Translations under genes and position numbers: made by a program
Shown: piece after piece, positions 56,408-64,000 of the stretch
Layout: every line of letters starts with the position of its first letter
How positions within the stretch are numbered: the first letter of the stretch is position 1
Notes under the pieces: generated by a model
What the model saw: only the letters and a program-made list of their open reading frames with translations
Database searches by the model: none
Told to the model about the DNA's origin: nothing
NCBI RefSeq assembly: GCF_016583795.1
Contig: NZ_NRRS01000014.1
Location: 1 to 64,000 of the forward strand
Direction: 5' to 3'
DNA length: 64,000 nucleotides
Source: Rhabdochromatium marinum
GTDB taxonomy: Bacteria; Pseudomonadota; Gammaproteobacteria; Chromatiales; Chromatiaceae

Positions 56408-58579
56408 ATGAAAGAGTTCGCGCTTCGACCAGTCCTTGGCTGGCTGGCCGCCCGACTGCCACAGCCTTGCCCACCCAAGCGTTCGTTCAGCCTGCTCCTG
56501 GCACTGCTGATTGCTCTCGGCACCACACTGAACGCCGTGGCGCGACCCGTGGATGTCAGTCTCGCGACCCTGTTCCCGACCGAGCGGCAGACCAAAACCG
56601 CTGTGGTCATCAATAAGGTGCTGGAGCGCTTCCATTATCGGGATTTTCAGCTCAATCCAGCCTTTGCAACCGACGCCCTGCACCACTACTTCGAAGCGCT
56701 TGACCCCAATCGCTCTTTTTTCCTGGAGCGGGATATCAAACGCTTTCTCGGCAGCGCCAATAAGCTCGACGATGAGCTGATTCAGGGTCGGGTCGATGTT
56801 GCCTTCGATATTTTTCGGGTGTATCGCATGCGCGTCGACAATCGTGTCGAATTCGCCCTGGGACAGCTGCAACAGAATTTTGATTTTCAACAGCCTGAGC
56901 AGTACCAGTTTGATCGTGCCGAAGCCCCCTGGCCGCAAAACGAGGCAGAGCTCAACCAACTGTGGCGCCAGCGGGTTAAAAATGACTATCTGACGCTCAA
57001 ACTTGCCGACAAAGACGATGCCGATATCCGCAAACAACTGCGTAAACGCTATGAAGGCATCAGTCGGCGCATTCATCAATTTGATGCCGATGATGTATTC
57101 CAGACGTTCGTCAATGCCTACACCCAGAGCCTGGAGCCGCATACGGCCTATATGTCGCCGAGTACTTCGGAGAATTTCGACATCAGCATGCGCCTCTCAC
57201 TCGAAGGCATTGGCGCCGTATTGCGCGCGGATAATGAATACACTGTGATTCAGCGCACTATCCCGGGTGGGCCTGCCCGTCAATCGGGCCTGGTGCAAAC
57301 CGGCGACAAAATCGTTGGTGTTGCCCAGGGCGTTGATGGGGACTTCGAGGATGTCATTGGTTGGCGCTTACAAGATGTGGTCGATAAAATACGCGGCCCC
57401 AAGGGGTCCGTGGTGCGCCTGCAACTGCTGCCCAAGGCGGGACTCTCCGGCGGTGGGCACATGCGTGAAGTATCCCTGGTTCGCAACGAGATTAAGCTGG
57501 AGGATCAGGCGGCCAAATCCTATGTGATCGACGGCCCGGACAATGCCCGGGATGTGAAGATCGGAGTGATTGAAGTCCCGGCCTTTTATCGTGATTTCCG
57601 CGCCGAATCCGCCGGCCGCAAAAATTTTCGCAGCACCACCCGCGATGTGCGCACACTGGTCACCGAGCTTGAACAGCAGGGAGTTGATGGGATTGTGATC
57701 GACCTGCGCGGCAATGGTGGCGGCTCCTTGACCGAAGCCACCTCTCTGACCGGTCTGTTCATCAAGGAAGGCCCGGTGGTGCAGGTCAAGGACTCTTTCG
57801 GCAAGATTGAGGTGGAAACCGACCCTGACCCCGATGCGCTCTATTCGGGACCGCTTGCGGTGATTGTAGATCGCAACAGCGCCTCGGCCTCGGAAATTTT
57901 TGCCGGCGCCATTCAGGATTATGGCCGCGGTATCGTGATTGGTGAACCGACCTTTGGTAAGGGAACCGTGCAAACCCTGATCGATCTGAATCGCTATGTG
58001 CCAGGCGACAACATCGATCTTGGACGCCTGCGCCTGACCATGGCGGAATTCTTCCGCATCAGCGGCGGCAGTACCCAACTCAAGGGAGTTGAGCCAGATA
58101 TTGCCTTCGATCTTGGCTACGATAGCGATGACCATGGTGAGCGTTCGCTCGATAATGCGCTGCCCTGGGGTACCATCCGACCGGCGGATTATCAAACCTT
58201 CACCGGCGTCGATCTCAACTGGCTCAGATCGCGTTCGGCGGCACGCACGGCCAAGGATCCGGGCTTCCAGATGCTGACCCATCAAGGTCGGATGCTGACC
58301 GAAATAGAAAAACAAAACAAGGTATCACTGCGCGAAGATGAGCGTCGCTTTGAGTCTGAACGCCGCGACAAGGCACTGAAAGATGAGCGCAACGCCTTTC
58401 TGCGCACCCGTGGCGTTGAGCCTGTTGATGAAAAGGCCGATCCCATCGACGAGGAAGCGCTGGAAAAACAGCAGGAAGTCATTGATGCCATTCAGGTCGA
58501 TGAAGCCGCCCGCATTCTGGCCGATGTCATCAAGCGCCAGGGTGGCGCGGAGCAGCGACGCTCGGTGATGCGCGATTAA
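56408..58579 (+). CDS. prc: tail-specific (C-terminal processing) protease
   Basis: 723 residues, periplasmic S41A protease. A signal segment (FSLLLALLIALGTTLNAVA) is followed by an N-terminal helical domain, a PDZ domain (SLEGIGAVLRADNEYTVIQ, GDKIVGV) and the protease core with IDLRGNGGGS, the catalytic Ser in DRNSASASE and Lys in PTFGKGTVQ. A C-terminal DUF3340-type domain with long charged helices closes it. Length matches E. coli Prc. It trims penicillin-binding protein 3 and degrades tagged proteins there. Confidence 0.96.
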   Translation: MKEFALRPVLGWLAARLPQPCPPKRSFSLLLALLIALGTTLNAVARPVDVSLATLFPTERQTKTAVVINKVLERFHYRDFQLNPAFATDALHHYFEALDPNRSFFLERDIKRFLGSANKLDDELIQGRVDVAFDIFRVYRMRVDNRVEFALGQLQQNFDFQQPEQYQFDRAEAPWPQNEAELNQLWRQRVKNDYLTLKLADKDDADIRKQLRKRYEGISRRIHQFDADDVFQTFVNAYTQSLEPHTAYMSPSTSENFDISMRLSLEGIGAVLRADNEYTVIQRTIPGGPARQSGLVQTGDKIVGVAQGVDGDFEDVIGWRLQDVVDKIRGPKGSVVRLQLLPKAGLSGGGHMREVSLVRNEIKLEDQAAKSYVIDGPDNARDVKIGVIEVPAFYRDFRAESAGRKNFRSTTRDVRTLVTELEQQGVDGIVIDLRGNGGGSLTEATSLTGLFIKEGPVVQVKDSFGKIEVETDPDPDALYSGPLAVIVDRNSASASEIFAGAIQDYGRGIVIGEPTFGKGTVQTLIDLNRYVPGDNIDLGRLRLTMAEFFRISGGSTQLKGVEPDIAFDLGYDSDDHGERSLDNALPWGTIRPADYQTFTGVDLNWLRSRSAARTAKDPGFQMLTHQGRMLTEIEKQNKVSLREDERRFESERRDKALKDERNAFLRTRGVEPVDEKADPIDEEALEKQQEVIDAIQVDEAARILADVIKRQGGAEQRRSVMRD

Positions 58580-58598
58580 TCGACTACAGCCACAGCCA

Positions 58599-60203
58599 AT
58601 GACCCCAGATCCCTTGTTCGAGCAGCGGCTCGCGGCACTCGCGCGCCTGCCCGCTGCGATGCTGCGTGATGCCTACCGGATTGGACTCGAAAAAGAAGGC
58701 TTGCGCGTCACCCCCGATGGCGCCGTCGCCGCCAGCCCGCATCCACCCGCCTTAGGTTCGGCGCTCACCCATCCCTATATCACCACGGACTTTTCCGAAG
58801 CACTGTTGGAGTTCGTCACCCCGGCTGTCGCCACGCCGGCGGCGGCACTCGATTTTTTGCACGCCCTACATCTGTTCGTTTATCACCATATTGGAGCGGA
58901 GCGCCTGTGGGCGACAAGTATGCCCTGCGTGCTGGGTGGCAACGCCAACATCCCGCTGGCTAACTACGGTCCCTCCAACGCCGGGCAGATGAAAACCATC
59001 TACCGGCGCGGGCTGGGCAACCGCTATGGACGGGTGATGCAAATCATCGCCGGTGTGCACTTTAACTGGTCCTTGCACGAACCTCTGTGGCCAAGGTTTC
59101 AAGAGGCCTTGGGTGATACCGGGGATGCGCGCGCCTTTCGCGATGCATCTTACATGGGCATGGTACGCAATTTACAGCGCTTTGGCTGGATGGTGCCCTA
59201 TTTGTTTGGTGCTTCACCAGCAGTGTGCAAAAGCTTCATCCAAGGCGACCCTGGAGATCTCGAATCCTTCGACGCTAACACTTACTTTTACCCCTATGGC
59301 ACCTCGTTACGCATGGGTGATATCGGGTATCAGAACCGTCAGGAAGAGGGCACCGGCATGAAGGCCAGCTACGACAGCCTGGATGCCTATGTTCGCAGCC
59401 TGACCTGGGGCATTGAAACCCCCTGTCCGCAATACGAGGCCATCGGGGTTAAAGTGGCCGGGCGTTATGAACAACTGAACGATCACGTTCTGCAGATCGA
59501 AAACGAATACTACAGCACAGTACGCCCCAAACAGCTCACCGACGGCCTGGAGCGTCCGACGCTGGCTTTAAGACAGCGCGGCATCCGCTATGTTGAACTG
59601 CGCTCGGTTGATGTCAACGCCTTCCATCCGCTGGGCGTCGATCAGGAACAGCTGCATTTTCTCGCCACCCTGATGCTTTACAGCTTGTTGCGCTCAAGTC
59701 CGCGCATTGATGCACGCGAGCGGCGCGCTATTGACACCAATGAAGTCGTAGCCGCTCACCGCGGACGCCAGCCGGGGCTGGAACTGGAGCACCAGAATCG
59801 TCCTGTGCGCCTGAGCGTCTGGGCCGAGCGAGTGCTGCATGAGATGCAGGATGTCGCCGCGCTGCTGGATGGTGTCTCCAGCGGGCCCCATCAGGCGAGC
59901 GTACAGGCGCAGCAGGAAAAAGTGCGGGAGCCGGACAGCACACCATCGGCCCGCATGCTGGCCGACATGCGCGCTCAGGGGGAGAGTTTTGCCGTCTTTG
60001 CCCGGCGACTTACCGAGACGCACCGCCAGGCATTTCGCGATCAGCCGCTGCCGGAGGCAACCCGGCAAGACTTGGAAGCCTTAAGCGAGCAATCACTGGC
60101 TAAACAGAAACAGATTGAGGCGGAGGACCGACTCAGTCTGGATGAGTTTTTAGCCACTTATTTTGCCCAGGGTCAGGAACCGGACACTGATCTGAATCTT
60201 TGA
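58599..60203 (+). CDS. gshA: glutamate--cysteine ligase
   Basis: 534 residues, GshA type 1. First step of glutathione synthesis. IGLEKEGLRV, TDFSEALLEFVTP, NIPLANYGPSNAG, MQIIAGVHFNWSL and RYVELRSVDVNAFHP are family motifs with the metal-binding Glu residues. It starts 19 bases after prc, probably one transcript. No gshB in the window. Confidence 0.97.
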   Translation: MTPDPLFEQRLAALARLPAAMLRDAYRIGLEKEGLRVTPDGAVAASPHPPALGSALTHPYITTDFSEALLEFVTPAVATPAAALDFLHALHLFVYHHIGAERLWATSMPCVLGGNANIPLANYGPSNAGQMKTIYRRGLGNRYGRVMQIIAGVHFNWSLHEPLWPRFQEALGDTGDARAFRDASYMGMVRNLQRFGWMVPYLFGASPAVCKSFIQGDPGDLESFDANTYFYPYGTSLRMGDIGYQNRQEEGTGMKASYDSLDAYVRSLTWGIETPCPQYEAIGVKVAGRYEQLNDHVLQIENEYYSTVRPKQLTDGLERPTLALRQRGIRYVELRSVDVNAFHPLGVDQEQLHFLATLMLYSLLRSSPRIDARERRAIDTNEVVAAHRGRQPGLELEHQNRPVRLSVWAERVLHEMQDVAALLDGVSSGPHQASVQAQQEKVREPDSTPSARMLADMRAQGESFAVFARRLTETHRQAFRDQPLPEATRQDLEALSEQSLAKQKQIEAEDRLSLDEFLATYFAQGQEPDTDLNL

Positions 60204-60279
60204 CCCTGAATCTTTAACCTGGCCAGATCCAGCCAGCGCATGCCCGGGGGGATACCCGTCAGCACCTGAACAGGGCCAG

Positions 60280-60300
60280 GGCAGTCAAACAGTGACTGCC
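60280..60300. terminator. hairpin between gshA and ilvC
   Basis: GGCAGTCA (60280-60287), loop AACAG, TGACTGCC (60293-60300), an 8-bp perfect stem between the convergent gshA and ilvC genes. No T tract on either side. Confidence 0.45.
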
Positions 60301-60316
60301 ACTGAGCCTGAGAGGA

Positions 60317-61384
<1,068 letters not shown>

Positions 61385-61876
61385 TTATAAGGACAAAGCT
61401 TTCTCGCCACGGCCAATGCCACTGGGACCGGAACGCACCACCTCGGTGATGAGCCCTTCGGGCACAGCCTGCATGAAGGCGTCAAGCTTGCTGGAGGTGC
61501 CGGTCAGCTCCACCACATAGCTGGCCTCGGTCACATCAATGATTTTGGCGCGGAAAATGTCGGTCAGGCGTTTCAGCTCCTCGCGATTGGTGCCTTGTGC
61601 GCGCAGCTTGATCATCATCAGCTCGCGCTCAATGTGCGGCCCTTCCGACAGATCAAGCAGCTTAACCACATCAATCAGTTTGTTGAGCTGTTTTTTGATC
61701 TGCTCGACAATGTCATCGTTGCCCGAGGTGACCAATGTCATACGCGACAGGGAGGGGTCATCGGTCGGCGCCACAGTCAGCGACTCGATGTTGTACCCGC
61801 GGGCGGAGAACAGGCCGGCAATACGCGACAGGGCTCCGGATTCGTTCTCGACCAGCATTGAAAGAATATGTCTCAT
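61385..61876 (-). CDS. ilvH: acetolactate synthase small (regulatory) subunit
   Basis: 163 residues. The ACT domain (ILSMLVENESGALSRIAGLF, ARGYNIESLTV) binds valine for feedback control of the large subunit; the C-terminal domain (IDVTEASYVVELTGT) activates it. 33 bases after ilvI. Confidence 0.98.
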   Translation of the reverse strand: MRHILSMLVENESGALSRIAGLFSARGYNIESLTVAPTDDPSLSRMTLVTSGNDDIVEQIKKQLNKLIDVVKLLDLSEGPHIERELMMIKLRAQGTNREELKRLTDIFRAKIIDVTEASYVVELTGTSSKLDAFMQAVPEGLITEVVRSGPSGIGRGEKALSL

Positions 61877-61909
61877 CGCGGTTTCCAGGACAGGGGGCTA
61901 TTCAAAAAA

Positions 61910-63703
61910 TCAGGCCAGTTCACGCTGCGACATGGTCGGCGGCAGGTGCATTTCATGCTGACCCTTGCCAGCGGCAATCATCGGGTAAACATTTTCGGTC
62001 GGATCCACCACCACATCGAGGAAAACAAAGCGATCACGCATGGCAAAGGCCTCCTGCATGGCAGCCTCCAGCTCGCCCGGTTTTTCTACGCGCAGGCCAA
62101 CATGACCAAAGCTCTCCGCCAGGGCGACGAAATCCGGTAGCGCATCCACATAGGAGTGGGCATAGCGGCTCTCGTAGAAAAATTCCTGCCACTGGCGCAC
62201 CATGCCCATGTAGCCGTTGTTCAGCAGGATCACCTTAATCGGCAGCGCGTACTGCTTGCAGGTGGCCAACTCCTGAATGCACATCAGAATACTGGCCTCA
62301 CCGGAAATGCAGGCCACCTGGGCGTCCGGATAGGCCAGCTGTACGCCAACGGCGGCCGGTAAACCGAAGCCCATGGTGCCAAGCCCGCCGGAGTTGATCC
62401 AGCGGCGCGGCTTGTCGAAGGGATAGAACTGCGCGGCAAACATCTGATGCTGGCCCACATCGGAGGTCAGATACAGATCACCCTTGGTCACCCGGTGCAG
62501 TGTTTCGACAGCGAACTGCGGCTTGATCAACTCACTGGCGCGGTCATAGCCCATGCAGTCAAGTTTGCGCCAGGCATCAATCTGCTCCCACCAAGCCTTG
62601 AGGGCGGGTGGCCGATCAGCCGGGGTGCCAGTTTCACGCAACAAGCCCAGCAGATCCGCCAACACCGTCTCGACCGGGCCGACAATGGGGATATCCACCC
62701 GCACATTTTTGGAGATGGACGAGGGATCTACGTCGATATGGATGATGGTGGCATGCGGGCAGAAATGTTCAATCTTACCCGTGACCCGATCATCAAAGCG
62801 CGCACCGACGGCAATCAGACAATCCGTCTCATGCATCGCCATGTTGGCCTCATAGGTGCCATGCATGCCGAGCATCCCGATAAACTGCGCATCGGACATC
62901 GGGTAGGCGCCCAAGCCCATCAGGGTGCTGGTAATCGGGTACCCCAGTGCCTGTACCAGCTCGGTCAAGGCAGCAGCGGCATTACCCAGAATGACGCCAC
63001 CGCCGGTATAGAACACCGGACGCTCAGCGGCCTGCATGGCCTCCAATGCCTTGCGAATCTGACCAAGATGGCCTTTGCGGGCCGGCTGATAGGAACGCAG
63101 CTTGAGTTCAGGCTGGAACTGATAGGGAATCTTGATGCCCGGATCGGTGACATCCTTGGGAACATCCACCACCACCGGGCCCGGGCGCCCGGACTGGGCG
63201 ATGTAGAACGCCTTGGCAATGGTCGCGGCAAGATCCTCGCGCCGCTTCACCAGAAAATTGTGCTTTACACAGGGGCGGGTGATGCCGACGGTATCGACTT
63301 CCTGAAAGGCGTCACTGCCAATCACCGGCGTGGGCACCTGGCCGGTGATTACCACCAACGGGATGGAATCCATATAAGCGGTGGCAATGCCCGTCACGGC
63401 ATTGGTCGCCCCCGGCCCGGAGGTCACCAGACAGACACCGCAGCGACCGCTGGCGCGCGCATAGCCGTCAGCGGCATGGGTGGCGCCCTGCTCATGGCGC
63501 ACCAGGATATGCTGAATCTGATCGCTGCGCTGAAACAGAGCATCGTAGATATGCAGCACCGCGCCGCCAGGGTAGCCAAACACGGTTTCCACACCCTGAT
63601 CGATCAGGGACTGAATCACGATTTCCGCACCAGACAGCTCCAGGGGCTGATCTGAGGGGGGGGCCTGCTCGGACGATGAGTCAGGCGCGGGCCTTTGCTG
63701 CAC
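61910..63703 (-). CDS. ilvI: acetolactate synthase large subunit
   Basis: 597 residues, ThDP enzyme. The N-terminal Glu lies in GVETVFGYPGGAV; FAD/substrate region in GFGLPAAVG; the ThDP motif reads SGEASILMCIQELAT with NNGYMGMVRQW, i.e. GE in place of the more usual GD, a variant also seen in related bacteria. A GTG start at 63703 is fixed by GGAGGT 6 bases upstream. The N-terminus carries about 20 extra Ser/Pro/Gln-rich residues. First gene of ilvIHC. Confidence 0.97.
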   Translation of the reverse strand: MQQRPAPDSSSEQAPPSDQPLELSGAEIVIQSLIDQGVETVFGYPGGAVLHIYDALFQRSDQIQHILVRHEQGATHAADGYARASGRCGVCLVTSGPGATNAVTGIATAYMDSIPLVVITGQVPTPVIGSDAFQEVDTVGITRPCVKHNFLVKRREDLAATIAKAFYIAQSGRPGPVVVDVPKDVTDPGIKIPYQFQPELKLRSYQPARKGHLGQIRKALEAMQAAERPVFYTGGGVILGNAAAALTELVQALGYPITSTLMGLGAYPMSDAQFIGMLGMHGTYEANMAMHETDCLIAVGARFDDRVTGKIEHFCPHATIIHIDVDPSSISKNVRVDIPIVGPVETVLADLLGLLRETGTPADRPPALKAWWEQIDAWRKLDCMGYDRASELIKPQFAVETLHRVTKGDLYLTSDVGQHQMFAAQFYPFDKPRRWINSGGLGTMGFGLPAAVGVQLAYPDAQVACISGEASILMCIQELATCKQYALPIKVILLNNGYMGMVRQWQEFFYESRYAHSYVDALPDFVALAESFGHVGLRVEKPGELEAAMQEAFAMRDRFVFLDVVVDPTENVYPMIAAGKGQHEMHLPPTMSQRELA

Positions 63704-63886
63704 GAGTCTACCTCCGCACCAACCGCTGCATACTCGTGCTCCGAGCCGCTGTTGCCCAGCGTGAAAACGGGCAACGCCTCGAACCGAGATGCCGCCGGCG
63801 GCACACGATCAAAGTAATGAAGTCATCAGTGGAACCGACGGTCGCGCGATCCAGGCGGCGCCAGCATGCTCCGGTGAACGGGGAAA

Positions 63887-63914
63887 ATTACAATATTCCG
63901 GCCAATAGGGTCAA
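63887..63914 (-). promoter_or_regulatory. promoter of ilvIHC
   Basis: On the minus strand TTGACC (63914-63909), 16 bases, then TGTAAT (63892-63887). Both boxes match the sigma70 consensus in 5 of 6 positions. A leader of about 175 bases follows; its short frames (from ATG in AGCATGCTGG, 12 more codons) are not rich in Ile, Val or Leu, so classical attenuation is not supported. A perfect palindrome TGCCGCCGGCGGCA lies at 63790-63803. The remaining bases to the right edge hold nothing I can name. Confidence 0.6.
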
Positions 63915-64000
63915 CTATTGCGCCTAATAATTTCAGCCAGCGCCACCGCTCAGCAGAATCCTGTGCCCGGCGGCGGCGATCCCAGCCCAGCGTTGGTGGC

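Noticed and set aside
62447-63655. 402-codon open frame opposite ilvI
   Set aside because: Antisense shadow of the acetolactate synthase gene.
63704-63886. Attenuator leader peptide for ilvIHC
   Set aside because: The short frames in the leader lack runs of Ile, Val or Leu codons and no terminator with a T tract precedes ilvI.

Overview
The window looks like the chromosome of an autotrophic, GC-rich gammaproteobacterium, most likely of the purple sulfur bacterium type (Chromatiales). The grounds are a form II RuBisCO (cbbM) with its activase genes cbbQ and cbbO, a complete Na+-translocating NADH:quinone oxidoreductase operon (nqrABCDEF plus nqrM), the gammaproteobacterial aspS-nudB pair and an ilvIHC operon. 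No photosynthesis, rRNA or tRNA gene is visible, so phototrophy and genus remain inference.

Layout. 0.1-3.2 kb: a PIN-like DUF5615 protein, an unassigned protein and glmS. 3.2-5.4 kb: a small accessory patch with a RelE/Phd-type toxin-antitoxin pair, an AT-richer FHA-domain gene and a short orphan gene. 5.4-7.4 kb: metA overlapping an unassigned P-loop ATPase. 7.4-9.5 kb: an IS607-type element (serine recombinase plus TnpB). 9.6-17.0 kb, minus strand: the carbon-fixation block cbbM...cbbQ-cbbO, interrupted by a BsuBI/PstI-type restriction-modification pair and a decayed toxin-antitoxin scar. 17.2-23.9 kb, minus strand: a CBS-domain protein, nqrM and nqrFEDCBA. 24-27.7 kb: a DedA protein, a DUF3422 protein and a TrkH-type K+ transporter. 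27.7-32.7 kb, minus strand: a compact four-gene set (response regulator with TPR-like repeats, soluble histidine kinase, secreted/anchored VWA protein, acidic coiled-coil membrane protein). 33.0-34.4 kb: a three-domain MsrA-thioredoxin-MsrB protein.

34.4-46.2 kb is the most unusual part. A 1458-residue TIR-CHAT-NTPase-TPR protein and a 1666-residue DUF4062-STAND-WD40 protein converge on a REP-like palindrome; a SEC-C protein with TPR-like helices is divergent from the second. Both large proteins have the effector-switch-sensor layout of antiviral or programmed-death STAND proteins, and the first is visibly more GC-rich than its surroundings. A zinc-ribbon membrane protein follows.

47.4-53.8 kb is a glycan locus: two GT2 glycosyltransferases and a 1406-residue protein with three GT2 domains, two of which are almost identical in DNA sequence. 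53.9-64 kb is core metabolism: aspS, nudB, the tail-specific protease prc, gshA, and the ilvIHC operon on the minus strand with a good promoter upstream.

Read together, the core genes (carbon fixation, sodium-coupled respiration, amino acid, cell wall and glutathione synthesis) are ordinary. The novelty lies in what has been placed between them: restriction-modification genes inside the RuBisCO cluster, two giant STAND proteins end to end, the four-gene signalling set and the homogenised glycosyltransferase repeat.
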